Assembly: GCA_958431225.1 (NCBI GenBank)
Contig: OY288107.1
Coordinates: forward strand, 1,639,501-1,703,500
Origin: an uncultured Alphaproteobacteria bacterium
GTDB taxonomy: Bacteria > Pseudomonadota > Alphaproteobacteria > Puniceispirillales > UBA1172
Direction of reading: 5' to 3'
Length of the DNA stretch: 64,000 nt
Shown here: one piece after another, positions 17,836-28,411 of the stretch
Layout of the letters: each line of letters begins with the position of its first letter
Position numbering within the stretch: the stretch's first letter is position 1
Notes under the pieces: model-generated
The model's database searches: none
The model's input: only the letters and a program-made list of their open reading frames with translations
Told to the model about the DNA's origin: nothing
Position numbers and translations under genes: made by a program

Positions 17836-18617
17836 ACATTAGAGGGTTTAGGCTGGCGCGTGATTTCGGCTAGGGTGGCTAGTATCGTGTCAATCTGATC
17901 ATCTTTGGAAAAGCGGTGGTCGGCATCCGCATCAAATAAAACCTGCACATCATCATGCGGAATAGCACGGGCGATATCATTAGCCGTCTGCCACGGCACT
18001 TCGGCATCTTTTTTGCCGTGGAGCAAGCGCACCGGACAAGTTATCGCCATCTCCTGCCCCAAAACTAGATTATCGCGCCCATCGGTGATGAGGCTGTAGG
18101 GATAGATTACTTCGGCATCGGGGGCATAAGGGCTAGGCACAACGAGCCGTCCGCTTGCCTCAAAATCCTGTTGCTGTTCGGCATCTAGGGCATTCCAAAT
18201 CAGCGTTTCGGTAAAATCAGGCGCCGCCGCAATCCCCACTAGCCCCAAAACGCGCCCTGCCCGTGCCATGGCAACCAACAACATCAACCACCCGCCCAAT
18301 GATGAGCCTACCAAATAAAAATCACCGGGAACGAGCGCATCCACCACCGCTAGCGCATCTTGTTTCCATTGGCTAATCGTGCCGTCTAGCATCGCCCCGC
18401 TTGACTGCCCATGCCCCGAATAATCAAAACGCAGACTGCCGAATTGTTGATGGCGCGCCCATGCATCCACTGCCAACGCCTTGGTGCCATCCATATCCGA
18501 GCCATGCCCGTGCAGGAAAACAATCGTCGGCGCATCGGCAACTAGGTGCGCGCGATAGGCTAAACGATGCGTGGGCGTTTTAATAAATTCAGGTGCGTCA
18601 TCTATTTGCGTATTCAT
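17832..18617 (-). CDS. Alpha/beta hydrolase (serine hydrolase)
   Basis: A 261-residue cytoplasmic alpha/beta hydrolase. The HGHGSDMDGT oxyanion strand-loop (36-45) is followed by DYSGHGQSSG, the nucleophile elbow G-S-S-L-G (104-108, nucleophile S106), an acid in HGKKDAEVPW and a final histidine in DADHRFS. The hydrolase_4/palmitoyl-protein-hydrolase-like pattern suggests short-chain acyl ester or thioester substrates, but this is not determined. AAGGAT precedes the ATG at 18617. It faces away from the glycosyltransferase across a 56-bp gap that must hold both promoters. Confidence 0.85.
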   Translation of the reverse strand: MNTQIDDAPEFIKTPTHRLAYRAHLVADAPTIVFLHGHGSDMDGTKALAVDAWARHQQFGSLRFDYSGHGQSSGAMLDGTISQWKQDALAVVDALVPGDFYLVGSSLGGWLMLLVAMARAGRVLGLVGIAAAPDFTETLIWNALDAEQQQDFEASGRLVVPSPYAPDAEVIYPYSLITDGRDNLVLGQEMAITCPVRLLHGKKDAEVPWQTANDIARAIPHDDVQVLFDADADHRFSKDDQIDTILATLAEITRQPKPSNV

Positions 18618-18673
18618 GGGGGTTCTATCCTTTTTGATTGCGGTGCGGTAAATAAATCAATATACAAAATCAC

Positions 18674-19855
18674 ATGGCACTAACGCAACTTAAAGGCAAA
18701 ACGATTTTGCAAATTTTACCGCGCCTTGAACAAGGGGGGGTAGAACGTGGCACGCTTGAGGTGGCAAAAGCCATCATCAAAGCCGGCGGGCGGGCGGTTG
18801 TTATCAGTAGCGGTGGCGGGCTAGTGGCATCATTGAGGCGCATGGGGGCGACCCATATTACTCTGCCGGTGGAGCGCAAGAATCCGTTTTATTGGTGGTG
18901 GATACGGCGGCAAGTGCGCCAAGCCATGCTCCAAGAACGCGTGGATTTAGTGCATATACGCTCGCGCGCACCGGCGTGGATTGCTATGGCGGCGGCGCGT
19001 GCGCTCAAATTGCCGGTGATCACGACAATTCACGGACGCTTTCAAGCACATAATCCGTTCAAACGCTATTACAATTCTATCATGTTGCGGGCGGATTATA
19101 TCATTGTTATTTCGGACTATATTGCCGGGCTAGTGCGCGCGCATTTCCCCAATGCTACGCCCCGCATCACACGGATTTATCGCGGGGTAGATGTCGCGCA
19201 TTTTGATGCCGATGCCATTACCGCACAAAGGGTGATTAACGCCGCACAGCATCTAGGCATTATCCCGGGGCATAAAAAAATAGTCATGTTGCCCGCCCGC
19301 CCAAGCCTATGGAAAGGGCAGAAAGTGATGATTGAAGCCATGGCGCACCTAACCCAGCATGATGCGCTGTTGGTGTTGGTGGGCGCGCTATCGGGGGGTG
19401 CGGGGTTTCAGAGGGAATTGATGGATACAATCGCCAAATTGGGGTTAGAAAGGCGGGTGAAATTAGCACCATTGAGCATTGATATGCCGGCGGCATTGAT
19501 GCTCGCCGATGTGGTGGTGATGCCGTCCCTGACGCCTGAACCTTTTGGGCGGGTAGCGATTGAAGCCCAAGCCGTGGGGCGTCCTGTCGTTGCCTTTGAC
19601 CATGGGGGGGCGGCGGAAAGCGTTATTCATGAGGAGACGGGGGGCGAAACCGGCTATCTCGCACAAATTAACGATGCGCGGGGGGCAGCAGTCGCGCTAG
19701 CAGAGGCAGTAGACCAAGCCCTTGCCCTCAAAAAAACCGCACGCAAACGCCTCATCGTGCGCGCACGTCAGCATGTTTTAGACCATTTCACGACCGAACA
19801 GATGGTGGCAAAAACCTTGCGCCTTTATGCCGATGCGATAAAAACCTCCACTTAG
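18674..19855 (+). CDS. GT4-family glycosyltransferase
   Basis: A 393-residue GT-B glycosyltransferase. The N-terminal Rossmann half ([20 protein letters not shown]) contains the GGVERG acceptor-side loop of GT4 enzymes, and the C-terminal half carries the donor-binding [19 protein letters not shown], the E-x7-E motif. No signal peptide or clear membrane helix is seen; such enzymes work at the cytoplasmic face of the inner membrane on lipid-linked sugars, e.g. lipopolysaccharide core or exopolysaccharide. The sugar and acceptor are not determined. It stands alone between the divergent hydrolase and thrS, which starts 59 bp downstream. Confidence 0.87.
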   Translation: MALTQLKGKTILQILPRLEQGGVERGTLEVAKAIIKAGGRAVVISSGGGLVASLRRMGATHITLPVERKNPFYWWWIRRQVRQAMLQERVDLVHIRSRAPAWIAMAAARALKLPVITTIHGRFQAHNPFKRYYNSIMLRADYIIVISDYIAGLVRAHFPNATPRITRIYRGVDVAHFDADAITAQRVINAAQHLGIIPGHKKIVMLPARPSLWKGQKVMIEAMAHLTQHDALLVLVGALSGGAGFQRELMDTIAKLGLERRVKLAPLSIDMPAALMLADVVVMPSLTPEPFGRVAIEAQAVGRPVVAFDHGGAAESVIHEETGGETGYLAQINDARGAAVALAEAVDQALALKKTARKRLIVRARQHVLDHFTTEQMVAKTLRLYADAIKTST

Positions 19856-19914
19856 CCCTTGACCTATTGCGTAGATTTGGCATAAAGCAGTGCAATTTTG
19901 ATTTAAGGATACCG

Positions 19915-21840
19915 ATGCCTACTATAACTCTCCCTGACGGTGCCATGCGCGCTTATGATGCGCCCCTTAGTGCCTATGATGTCGCGGCGGATATTGGTGC
20001 CGGATTAGCCAAAGCGGTGCTAGCGGCGCGGGTTGATGGTGCGCTGGTGGATTTGAGCCATATCATTGATGCGGATGCTGAACTGGCGCTCATCACCACC
20101 AAAGATGCCGATGCTTTGCCTCTAATCCGCCATGACTGTGCGCATGTTTTGGCGGAGGCGGTGTTGGAACTTTACCCCGAAAGCCAAGTCACCATCGGCC
20201 CTGCCATTGATAACGGCTTTTATTACGATTTCTACCGCGAGACGCCGTTTTCCGACCAAGACCTAGCGGCGATTGAAAAACGCATGCACGACATTATTGA
20301 CCGCGATGAGGCGATTTCCCGCGAGGTATGGACGCGCGCTGAGGCGGTGGAATTTTACCGCAAAAACAATGAACCCTTTAAGGTAGAATTGGTGGAAGCC
20401 ATCCCCGAAAACGAAAGCGTCAGTTTCTATCGGCAAGGCGATTTCATTGATTTATGCCGAGGCCCCCACGCGCCTTCCACCAAAAAAATCGGGCATGCTT
20501 TCAAATTGATGCATGTGGCGGGGGCGTATTGGCGGGGGGATAGCAACCGCCCGATGTTGCAACGCATCTACGGCACGGCGTTCTTCAACGATAAAGATTT
20601 GCAGGCTTATTTGACTATGTTAGAAGAAGCCGAAAAACGCGACCACCGCAAACTAGGCAAAGCCCTAGAATTATTTCACATCCAAGAAGAAGCCACGGGT
20701 TCGGTATTCTGGCACCATAAGGGCTGGACGCTCTATCGGGCGATTGAGGAATATATGCGGCGGCGGCTGGATGCGGCGGGGTATCGTGAGGTCAAAACCC
20801 CGCAACTCATTGACCGCACTTTGTGGGAAAAATCAGGGCATTGGGATAAATTCCGCGAACACATGTTTATTGCCGAAAGCGAAGCTGAACGCATCCTAGC
20901 CCTCAAGCCGATGAACTGCCCGGGGCATGTGCAGATTTACCGCCAAGGCATCACGTCATATAGGGATTTGCCGTTGCGGATGGCAGAATTCGGCTCGTGC
21001 CACCGCAATGAGCCTTCAGGGGCGTTGCACGGCATCATGCGGGTGCGCGCTTTTACCCAAGATGACGCGCATATTTTCTGCACCGAAGACCAGATTGATA
21101 GCGAGGGGCGGGCGTTTTGTGCGTTGCTGTTGGATATTTACAAAGATTTCGGCTTTGAGGATGTGCGGGTGAAATTTTCCGACCGCCCCGATGTGCGCGC
21201 CGGCGATGATGCGACTTGGGATAAAGCCGAAGCCGCGCTCAAATCCGCAACCAAGGCGGCGAATTTAGACACCGAACTCAATCCCGGGGAGGGCGCGTTT
21301 TATGGACCGAAATTGGAATTCATCCTGCGCGATGCGATAGGGCGCGAATGGCAATGCGGCACCTTGCAGGTGGATTTTGTGTTGCCCGAACGTTTGGATG
21401 CCGAATATGTAGCAGAAGACGGCTCGCGCCAACGTCCGGTGATGTTGCATCGGGCTATTTTAGGCTCGCTAGAACGTTGGATTGGTATATTGATTGAACA
21501 ATATGCCGGGCGGATGCCTCCATGGCTCGCGCCGGTGCAGGCGGTTATCGCCCCGATTACCGATGCCGCTATGCCTTATGCCAATGAAGTATTGGGGCAA
21601 TTTACCGCACAAGGATTCCGTGCCACGCTTGACGGGCGCAATGAAAAAATCAGCTATAAAGTGCGCGAACATTCCCTCGCCAAAGTGCCGTTCATTCTGG
21701 CAGTAGGCGAAAAAGAGATGGCAAATCAAAGCGTAGCCCTACGGCGTTTGGGGCAGGAAAAGCAAGAATTACTGCCCCTTGATGAGGCTTTGATGCAACT
21801 TCACAAAGAAATTCAACCACCCGATAGCAAAAACACTTGA
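19915..21840 (+). CDS. thrS: Threonine--tRNA ligase
   Basis: A 641-residue class II threonyl-tRNA synthetase with full domain set: N-terminal TGS domain ([20 protein letters not shown]), the editing domain with [11 protein letters not shown] (the HxxxH metal-type site) and the catalytic core. The core has motif 1, motif 2 ([20 protein letters not shown]) and motif 3 ([16 protein letters not shown]), and the anticodon-binding domain is at the end. The ATG at 19915 follows TTAAGGAT; an in-frame start at 19867 is without a signal. The length is normal. infC follows 69 bp downstream, the classical thrS-infC-rpmI-rplT-pheST order. Confidence 0.97.
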   Translation: MPTITLPDGAMRAYDAPLSAYDVAADIGAGLAKAVLAARVDGALVDLSHIIDADAELALITTKDADALPLIRHDCAHVLAEAVLELYPESQVTIGPAIDNGFYYDFYRETPFSDQDLAAIEKRMHDIIDRDEAISREVWTRAEAVEFYRKNNEPFKVELVEAIPENESVSFYRQGDFIDLCRGPHAPSTKKIGHAFKLMHVAGAYWRGDSNRPMLQRIYGTAFFNDKDLQAYLTMLEEAEKRDHRKLGKALELFHIQEEATGSVFWHHKGWTLYRAIEEYMRRRLDAAGYREVKTPQLIDRTLWEKSGHWDKFREHMFIAESEAERILALKPMNCPGHVQIYRQGITSYRDLPLRMAEFGSCHRNEPSGALHGIMRVRAFTQDDAHIFCTEDQIDSEGRAFCALLLDIYKDFGFEDVRVKFSDRPDVRAGDDATWDKAEAALKSATKAANLDTELNPGEGAFYGPKLEFILRDAIGREWQCGTLQVDFVLPERLDAEYVAEDGSRQRPVMLHRAILGSLERWIGILIEQYAGRMPPWLAPVQAVIAPITDAAMPYANEVLGQFTAQGFRATLDGRNEKISYKVREHSLAKVPFILAVGEKEMANQSVALRRLGQEKQELLPLDEALMQLHKEIQPPDSKNT

Positions 21841-21909
21841 TTTTTGTTATGATACACTCCATATCCGTTAAGATATTCTGACAGGCCACTTACCAAAGGA
21901 GATACTTCA

Positions 21910-22455
21910 ATAGCCCGTCCACCATCAGCCCCGCTTAAAGGCGCATCAGGTCGTAATGGTCCCCGTGTTAACGAGGCAATTACCGCCCCCACCGTTCGTT
22001 GCATCAATGCAGATGGCGAACAGTTTGGCATACTCAATTTAGATGAAGCACTGCAAAAGGCAGCAACAATGGGATTGGATCTCGTTGAGGTGCAGCCTAA
22101 TAACGACCCGCCTGTCTGCAAGATTCTGGATTATGGCAAATTCAAATACGAAGCACAAAAACGTGCCAATCTCGCGCGCAAAAAGCAAAAAACCGTGGAT
22201 GTCAAGGAAATCAAATTCCGCCCGAACATTGACGAACACGATTATCAAGTCAAAATGCGCAATATGCACAGATTTATTGAAGCCGGCGATAAAGTCAAAG
22301 TGACATTGCGTTTCCGTGGGCGTGAGATGGCACATCAAGAACTAGGGATGCAGGTGCTGATGCGTGTGCGTGAGGAAATGGAAGCCACCACCAAAGTGGA
22401 AGCCATGCCGAAAATGGAAGGGCGGCAGATGGTCATGGTGCTGGCACCTCTATAA
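21910..22455 (+). CDS. infC: Translation initiation factor IF-3, apparent AUA start
   Basis: A 181-residue IF-3. The N-domain starts [20 protein letters not shown] and the C-domain contains [19 protein letters not shown]. The frame upstream of the conserved RVNEAI motif contains no ATG, GTG or TTG between an in-frame TGA (21850) and the conserved region; the next ATG is at 22069, inside the conserved N-domain. The only plausible initiator is ATA at 21910, 8 nt after AAGGAG. IF-3 discriminates against AUU/AUA-type starts, and in E. coli infC uses AUU for self-repression, so this is a recognised type of autoregulatory start. The frame must be extended to 21910 to give a full-length protein. Confidence 0.93.
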   Translation: MARPPSAPLKGASGRNGPRVNEAITAPTVRCINADGEQFGILNLDEALQKAATMGLDLVEVQPNNDPPVCKILDYGKFKYEAQKRANLARKKQKTVDVKEIKFRPNIDEHDYQVKMRNMHRFIEAGDKVKVTLRFRGREMAHQELGMQVLMRVREEMEATTKVEAMPKMEGRQMVMVLAPL

Positions 22456-22464
22456 ATGCTGGTG

Positions 22465-22571
22465 GCACCGGCATAAAAGGGCTTGCATTAGGATGCATTT
22501 GTGGCTAGAAGGTGTTTTGATTGATTCCGCGCGTGGGCCAACACAATGATTCAGGGCTGCCCCGCCGGTGC
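22465..22571 (+). promoter_or_regulatory. Candidate L20-type leader between infC and rpmI
   Basis: The 144-bp gap between infC and rpmI contains a perfect 8-bp inverted repeat, GCACCGGC at 22465-22472 and GCCGGTGC at 22564-22571, extendable by two G-U pairs, with the 3' arm 28 nt before rpmI. In E. coli, L20 represses rpmI-rplT through a long-range pairing in this same location. A possible promoter-like pair (TTGCAT ~22483, TAGAAG ~22506) lies inside. This is inference from position and pairing only. Confidence 0.35.
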
Positions 22572-22599
22572 TGATTTACTTAACCCGAAAGAGGATAAA

Positions 22600-22800
22600 A
22601 TGCCCAAAATGAAAACCAAAGGTAGCGCGAAAAAGCGGTTTCGCTTAACGGCTACCGGCAAAGTGCGTGGCGGTGCCGCGTTTCTTCAACATAATCTCCG
22701 CCGCCGTTCGCAGAAAATGAAACGGCAAGCGCGTGGAACCATGATTCTTTCCGATGCCGATGCGCGTATCGTTAAAGCATTCATGCCTTATGCGAAATAG
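22600..22800 (+). CDS. rpmI: 50S ribosomal protein L35
   Basis: A 66-residue basic ribosomal protein starting [20 protein letters not shown], the family's invariant N-terminus, with GAGG 8 nt upstream. Internal Arg/Lys-rich segments ([18 protein letters not shown]) contact 23S rRNA. A longer frame from 22546 is an artefact. The next gene, rplT, begins 12 bp after the stop and the two are co-transcribed in most bacteria. Confidence 0.97.
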   Translation: MPKMKTKGSAKKRFRLTATGKVRGGAAFLQHNLRRRSQKMKRQARGTMILSDADARIVKAFMPYAK

Positions 22801-22812
22801 GGGGGGATTGAT

Positions 22813-23169
22813 ATGGCTCGCGTTACTTCAGGCAAAACCACTGCCGCACGTCATAAAAAGGTTATTTCTGCCGCAAAAGGCTATTACGGACGGCGCAAAA
22901 ACACGTTCCGTGCCGCCAAGCAAGCGGTGGATAAAGCCCGCCAATACGCCTACCGCGACCGCCGTGTCCGCAAGCGTGAGATGCGGGGCTTGTGGATTCA
23001 ACGCATCAATGCGGCATCGCGTCTGCATGGCATGACCTATTCGCAATTTATGAACGGCATCAAACTGGCAGGGATTGAAATTGACCGCAAAGTGATGGCA
23101 GACCTAGCCGTGCGCGATGAGACAGCGTTCAAAGCGTTGGTTGAGCAAGCGCGTAAAGCCTCGGCTTAA
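22813..23169 (+). CDS. rplT: 50S ribosomal protein L20
   Basis: A 118-residue ribosomal protein starting [20 protein letters not shown], with the [17 protein letters not shown] and [15 protein letters not shown] motifs of L20. It is needed early in 50S assembly and in several bacteria represses its own operon by binding mRNA. It is 12 bp after rpmI and 14 bp before pheS. Confidence 0.98.
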   Translation: MARVTSGKTTAARHKKVISAAKGYYGRRKNTFRAAKQAVDKARQYAYRDRRVRKREMRGLWIQRINAASRLHGMTYSQFMNGIKLAGIEIDRKVMADLAVRDETAFKALVEQARKASA

Positions 23170-23183
23170 GCGGGGACACGGGC

Positions 23184-24260
23184 ATGGCTGGCGGCACCCC
23201 GCAAGCGTTAGAAGCACAGATTCTCCAAGCGATTGAAGCCGCGGATTCTGCGGTGGCGTTAGAATCCGTGCGCGTGGATGCGTTCGGCAAAAAAGGCTGG
23301 TTAACCCAAGCGATGAAGGCACTAGGCGCGCTAGAAGGCGATGCACGGCGCGAGATGGGACAGGCGCTCAACCGCGTCAAAGAAACTACGCAAACCGCAT
23401 GGGAAGCACGGCGCGATGCCCTAGCCCTAGCCGAAATGAACACCCGCCTCGCCATCGAGCAAGCCGATGTTTCGTTAAGTCCCCGCCCTGAAAGCATAGG
23501 CATGGTGCATCCGCTTTCGCGCACATTAGAAGAATTATTGGCGATTTTTGCCACCATGGGTTTCACCATGGCAGAAGGCCCCGACATTGAAAGCGATTAT
23601 TACAATTTCACCGCGCTCAATATCCCCCCAGAACACCCCGCCCGCCAAGACCACGACACATTTTACATGACCCCCGATAGCACCGGGAATCGTAAAGTCC
23701 TCCGCACCCATACCTCGCCGGTGCAGATTAGGACGATGGAAAACACCAAACCGCCCATCCGCATCATAGCCCCGGGACGCACCTATCGTTCTGACCACGA
23801 CGCCACGCATTCGCCGATGTTCCATCAATGCGAGGGGCTCGTGTTGGGGGATGGGATTACCATGGGGCACCTCAAAGGCTGTTTGATTGAATTCTGTCGC
23901 AGTTTCTTCGGCATAGCCGACCTACCCGTGCGCTTCCGCCCAAGTTATTTCCCATTCACCGAACCATCAGCAGAGGTGGATATAGGGTGCCGCCGCGAAT
24001 CTGGCACACTAACCATAGGCGACGGCGGCGATTGGCTAGAAATTTTAGGCTGCGGGATGGTCAATCCCAAAGTGTTAGAATACTGCAACATTGACCCAGA
24101 AGCGCATCAAGGTTTCGCCTTTGGCATGGGGCTAGAACGGCTAGCAATGCTAAAATACGGCATCCCCGATTTGCGCCCATTCTTTGACAGCGACCTACGC
24201 TGGATGCGTCATTATGGTTTTATGCCGTATGATGTGCCTTCGGTGCATTTAGGGTTATAG
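23184..24260 (+). CDS. pheS: Phenylalanine--tRNA ligase alpha subunit
   Basis: The 358-residue catalytic subunit of the (alpha-beta)2 phenylalanyl-tRNA synthetase. An N-terminal coiled-coil (LEAQILQAIEAADSAVALES) is followed by class II motifs: motif 1 GFTMAEGPDIESDYYNF, motif 2 GRTYRSDHDATHSPMFHQCE (the FHQ signature with the Phe/ATP site) and motif 3 GFAFGMGLERLAM. It charges tRNA-Phe in the cytoplasm with PheT, which starts 9 bp downstream. Confidence 0.97.
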   Translation: MAGGTPQALEAQILQAIEAADSAVALESVRVDAFGKKGWLTQAMKALGALEGDARREMGQALNRVKETTQTAWEARRDALALAEMNTRLAIEQADVSLSPRPESIGMVHPLSRTLEELLAIFATMGFTMAEGPDIESDYYNFTALNIPPEHPARQDHDTFYMTPDSTGNRKVLRTHTSPVQIRTMENTKPPIRIIAPGRTYRSDHDATHSPMFHQCEGLVLGDGITMGHLKGCLIEFCRSFFGIADLPVRFRPSYFPFTEPSAEVDIGCRRESGTLTIGDGGDWLEILGCGMVNPKVLEYCNIDPEAHQGFAFGMGLERLAMLKYGIPDLRPFFDSDLRWMRHYGFMPYDVPSVHLGL

Positions 24261-24269
24261 GGGGCGGAT

Positions 24270-26687
24270 ATGAAATTCACGTGGGGATGGCTGAAAGATC
24301 ATTTGGAAACCGATGCTGATATGGGGGCGGTGGTGGAGGCGCTTTCTATGTTGGGGCTTGAGGTGGAGAGTGTTGAGGATAAGCGGGATGCGCTCGCGCC
24401 TTTTACCATTGCGCGCATTTTGGAGGCGAAACCGCATCCCAATGCTGATAATTTGCGCCTCTGCCGTGTCGATACCGGTCAAGGCGAGGTTGAGGTTGTT
24501 TGCGGCGCGCCTAATGCGGAGGCGGGGTTGGTGGGGGTTTTTGCGCCGGTGGGGGCTTATGTGCCGGGGATTGATTTGACGCTCAGCGAGGCGGAAATTC
24601 GCGGGGTGGTGTCGCGGGGGATGCTGTGTTCTGAACGCGAGATGATGCTGTCGGACGAACATGACGGCATCATTGCTCTGCCCGATGATGCGCCTTTGGG
24701 GGAATCTTTTGCCGCGTGGGGGGGGTATGATGACCCGGTGATTGAAATCGCCATCACCCCCAATCGCGGGGATTGCCTTGGGGTTAGGGGCATTGCGCGG
24801 GATTTAGCGGCGGCGGGGTATGGCGCGTTGAAACCGCTAGCAACCGCGAAAATTACCCCTAAAGGCAAGAGCGCGGTGGCGTGGAAAATTGACCTGCCCA
24901 AAGGTGCAGAATCCCTCTGCCCCCGCATCGCTGGGCGCGGGTTTCGTGGGTTGAAAAATGGCGATGCGCCGCTTTGGATGCAGAGGCGGTTAAGTCTGGT
25001 TGGGCAACGTCCGATTTCGGCTCTGGTGGATATTACCAATTACATCATGCTTGATTTAGGGCGTCCGCTTCATGCCTATGATGCCGGGCGGTTGAGAGGC
25101 GATAGCCTCACCGTGCGCCTCGCCAAAAAGGGCGAAAAATTCGCCGCGCTCAATGAGAAAACTTACACCCTTGACGACACGATGCTAGTGCTGGCGGATG
25201 GGGAGGGCGTGGATGGTCTGGCAGGGATTATGGGGGGGGCGCGCACTAGCGTTGATGATGCCACCACCGATATTTTCCTAGAAATGGCGATTTTTGATGC
25301 GGTGTCGGTAGCGATGACCGGGCGTAAATTGAATCTACATTCGGATTCGCGCTATCGTTTTGAACGCGGGCTAGATGCGAGCGCGTTGGATTGGGCGCTG
25401 GATTACATTACCCAGATGGTGTTGGAAATTTGCGGGGGCGAGGCGTCTGATGTGGAAATGGCAGGGAAGGGCGTGGATTCCCGCACCGTCATCACCTACC
25501 ACCCAGAAAAATGCGAACAACTTACCAGCGTCGCCATCGCACCGAAACAGCAACAGCAAATTCTAACCGCGCTAGGTTTCACCATCAGCGAGGCTAAAAC
25601 CCCGTGGCAGGTTGTCCCGCCCCCTTGGCGTGGGGATATTGTCGGCGTGGCGGATTTGGTGGAAGAAATCGTGCGGATTAGCGGTTATGACCAGATTCCC
25701 GAATTATCCCTACCCCAAAAAACGGACGGCTATCAAGCGGCGGTGAGTCCCGCACAAAAACGTCCCTTCCTATTGCGGCGGCTGATGGCAGCGCGGGGGT
25801 TGCATGAGGTGGTGGGCTTTACCTTTATTGATGCGCCATCGGCGGCGCGTTTTGGTGGCGGTGCGGCGGCACTGCATGTCGTCAATCCGATTAGCACCGA
25901 TTTAGCGGTGATGCGCCCGTCTTTGTTGGCGGGGTTGCTCAATGTGGCGGCGGCGAATGGCGCGCGGGGGGAACATAATTGCGCGGTGTTTGAATTCGGC
26001 GCGATTTTCACCGATGATACCCCCGAAGGTCAGGCAAATATGCTAGGCGGATTACGCCGCGGCATGACCGCCCCCCGCGAATGGACAGCAAGCGCACGCG
26101 CCACGGATTGGCTAGATGCCAAAGCCGATGCACTGGCGGCTTTGGGCGCGATGGGGGTTAAGCCCGACAATCTGCAAATCCGCACCGATGCGCCCGCATG
26201 GTATCACCCCGGGCAAAGCGGCACGCTCAATCAGGGCAAAGCGGTGCTAGCACATTTCGGCACGATTCATCCGGCGATTGCCAAGCATCACGAGCTTGAT
26301 GATGGCGGTATGCGTGGCGGTTTGGTCGGCTTTGAGGTGCTAGTTGATGCCGTCCCATTGCCCCGCCAGAAAACCGCGCAACGCCAAGCCGCCGCACTTT
26401 CCCCCTATCAAGCCGTCAGCCGCGATTTCGCCTTTGTCGTAGATGCCGCATTACCCGCAGAACAATTACTCCGCGCCATCAACGGCGCCGGAAAACCGCT
26501 AATCCGCGAGGCGGTGGTGTTTGATGTCTATGTCGGCGCAGGCATCCCCCAAGGCAAAAAATCCATGGCAGTAGCGGCAACATTCCAACCCACCAAAGCC
26601 ACCCTAACCGAAGCCGAAATAGAAGCCACCGCCAACGCCATCATCGCGGCAGTGGCAAAACATTGCGGCGGGGAGTTGCGCGCTTAA
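24270..26687 (+). CDS. pheT: Phenylalanine--tRNA ligase beta subunit
   Basis: An 805-residue beta subunit with the expected domain order: N-terminal B1 (MKFTWGWLKDHLETDADMG), an OB-fold tRNA-binding domain (ARILEAKPHPNADNLRLC, about residues 45-155), B3/B4 editing domain (ISALVDITNYIMLDLGRPLH), B5, the inactive synthetase-like core, and the C-terminal FDX-ACB anticodon-binding domain (YQAVSRDFAFVVDAA ... QPTKATLTEAEIE). It edits mis-acylated Tyr-tRNA. It ends 27 bp before the convergent leuA. Confidence 0.97.
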   Translation: MKFTWGWLKDHLETDADMGAVVEALSMLGLEVESVEDKRDALAPFTIARILEAKPHPNADNLRLCRVDTGQGEVEVVCGAPNAEAGLVGVFAPVGAYVPGIDLTLSEAEIRGVVSRGMLCSEREMMLSDEHDGIIALPDDAPLGESFAAWGGYDDPVIEIAITPNRGDCLGVRGIARDLAAAGYGALKPLATAKITPKGKSAVAWKIDLPKGAESLCPRIAGRGFRGLKNGDAPLWMQRRLSLVGQRPISALVDITNYIMLDLGRPLHAYDAGRLRGDSLTVRLAKKGEKFAALNEKTYTLDDTMLVLADGEGVDGLAGIMGGARTSVDDATTDIFLEMAIFDAVSVAMTGRKLNLHSDSRYRFERGLDASALDWALDYITQMVLEICGGEASDVEMAGKGVDSRTVITYHPEKCEQLTSVAIAPKQQQQILTALGFTISEAKTPWQVVPPPWRGDIVGVADLVEEIVRISGYDQIPELSLPQKTDGYQAAVSPAQKRPFLLRRLMAARGLHEVVGFTFIDAPSAARFGGGAAALHVVNPISTDLAVMRPSLLAGLLNVAAANGARGEHNCAVFEFGAIFTDDTPEGQANMLGGLRRGMTAPREWTASARATDWLDAKADALAALGAMGVKPDNLQIRTDAPAWYHPGQSGTLNQGKAVLAHFGTIHPAIAKHHELDDGGMRGGLVGFEVLVDAVPLPRQKTAQRQAAALSPYQAVSRDFAFVVDAALPAEQLLRAINGAGKPLIREAVVFDVYVGAGIPQGKKSMAVAATFQPTKATLTEAEIEATANAIIAAVAKHCGGELRA

Positions 26688-26713
26688 TTAAATACGCCCC
26701 TTAAATGCGCCCC

Positions 26714-28411
26714 CTAAATACGATTAATGGCAGACACCACCGCTAGAATCGGTGCGCGGGTGATGGATGTATCTAGCCCCACGCCATAGACCCGCCGTCC
26801 GTCCTCATCAGGCACAGCCAATTCCACATACGCCGCCGATTCCGCCTTGGAGGTGGCTTCGCGGGTATTTTGCGCGAAATCTTTGAGCGTGAATTGCAAA
26901 CCAAAAGTCGCGCGCATGCCCTCCACAAAAGCCGAAATCGGTCCATTCCCTGTGGCTTCAAAAGCAACATTCTTGCCGTCAAAATTCACCGTGGCAGAAC
27001 ACGTTTCCGCATCGCCTTCATCGGCTTGACGGCTGGAAAAATCAATCAGCGTGTAGGGGCCATTTTGATGCACATATTCATCAAGGAAAATATCGTAAAT
27101 GCGTTGGCTGGTGATTTCTTGGCCCGTACGGTCGGCGACTTTCTGCACGGCTTGGCTCAGTTCAATTTCTGCCCCGCGCGGTAGTTTAATATGGTGATCC
27201 ACCTCCAACAAATAGGCAACCCCGCCCTTACCGCTTTGCGAATTGACGCGGATGATGGCTTCATAAGTGCGCCCGATATCCGATGGGTCAATGGGCAGAT
27301 AAGGCACTTGCCAGAACCCATCTTGACGTGCGGGCAGGGCATCTATGCCTTTGCGGATGGCATCTTGGTGGCTACCGGAAAACGCGGTATGCACCAATGA
27401 GCCGGCATAAGGATGGCGCTGATGCACCGGCAGTTGGTTGCAGAATTCCGCCGTTTCAATCAAACGATTTATATCCGAGAAATCAAGCGTCGGACTAACC
27501 CCTTGCGTCAGCAAATTGAGCCCAAGCGTGACAATATCCACATTGCCCGTGCGCTCGCCATTGCCGAAAAGCGTGCCTTCAACGCGGTCGCCCCCCGCCA
27601 TCAATCCCAATTCGGTCGCCGCAATCGCCGTGCCGCGATCATTATGCGGGTGGAGCGATAGGATTAGACTATCGCGGCGGCGAAAATGCCGTGCCATCCA
27701 TTCAATCTGATCCGCATAGATATTCGGCGTGGACATTTCCACCGTGGCCGGCAGGTTGATGATGGTTTTATTTTCAGGCGTCGGCTGCCACACATCCATC
27801 ACATCTTCGCAAACCTCAAGCGCGTATTCCAATTCGGTGCCGGTAAAAGATTCCGGCGAATATTGCAGTTGCAACCTCGTGCCTTTGAGCCTGCCGATGC
27901 GGTCAGCCACCATTTTCGCGCCATTAACGGCAATGGCTTTCACGCCATCACGGCTATCTTTGAACACCACCTCACGTTGCAAGGTTGATGTAGAATTATA
28001 GATATGCAGAATCGCAGAATGCGCGCCGGCAAGCGATTCAAAGGTGCGGTCAATCAAATGCTCGCGCGCTTGCGTTAGCACTTGGATGGTGACATCCGGG
28101 GGGATATGCCCGCCTTCAATCAGCTCGCGGCAGAAATTAAAATCGGTTTCGGACGCCGCCGGGAATCCCACCTCAATTTCCTTGAATCCCATTTCCACCA
28201 AAAGCCGAAACATCGCCATCTTGCGCGGGGAATCCATAGGCTCAATGAGCGCTTGGTTGCCATCGCGCAGATCGACGCTACACCAAATCGGCGCGGTGGT
28301 AATTTGCGCATGCGGCCATGTGCGGTCGGGCAAATCCAACGGCGCATAGGCGCGGTATTTGTTGAAACTAGCCGCTTTATTGGCGGCGGGACTTGAAGAA
28401 GATTGGGTCAT
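26714..28411 (-). CDS. leuA: 2-isopropylmalate synthase, long (type 2, yeast-like) form
   Basis: A 565-residue enzyme that condenses acetyl-CoA with 2-oxoisovalerate, the first committed step of leucine synthesis. The TIM-barrel starts with WCSVDLRDGNQALIEPMD and carries the metal-binding HPHNDRGTA (His-x-His). The C-terminal LeuA regulatory domain (TLIDFSSRQADEGDAETCSAT) binds leucine for feedback inhibition. The long form with the APIWCSVDLRDGNQ signature corresponds to the LeuA subfamily TIGR00970. The ATG at 28411 is preceded by an AGG-containing sequence. It is divergent from lepA, with 113 bp between the two starts, and convergent with pheT. Confidence 0.95.
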   Translation of the reverse strand: MTQSSSSPAANKAASFNKYRAYAPLDLPDRTWPHAQITTAPIWCSVDLRDGNQALIEPMDSPRKMAMFRLLVEMGFKEIEVGFPAASETDFNFCRELIEGGHIPPDVTIQVLTQAREHLIDRTFESLAGAHSAILHIYNSTSTLQREVVFKDSRDGVKAIAVNGAKMVADRIGRLKGTRLQLQYSPESFTGTELEYALEVCEDVMDVWQPTPENKTIINLPATVEMSTPNIYADQIEWMARHFRRRDSLILSLHPHNDRGTAIAATELGLMAGGDRVEGTLFGNGERTGNVDIVTLGLNLLTQGVSPTLDFSDINRLIETAEFCNQLPVHQRHPYAGSLVHTAFSGSHQDAIRKGIDALPARQDGFWQVPYLPIDPSDIGRTYEAIIRVNSQSGKGGVAYLLEVDHHIKLPRGAEIELSQAVQKVADRTGQEITSQRIYDIFLDEYVHQNGPYTLIDFSSRQADEGDAETCSATVNFDGKNVAFEATGNGPISAFVEGMRATFGLQFTLKDFAQNTREATSKAESAAYVELAVPDEDGRRVYGVGLDTSITRAPILAVVSAINRI

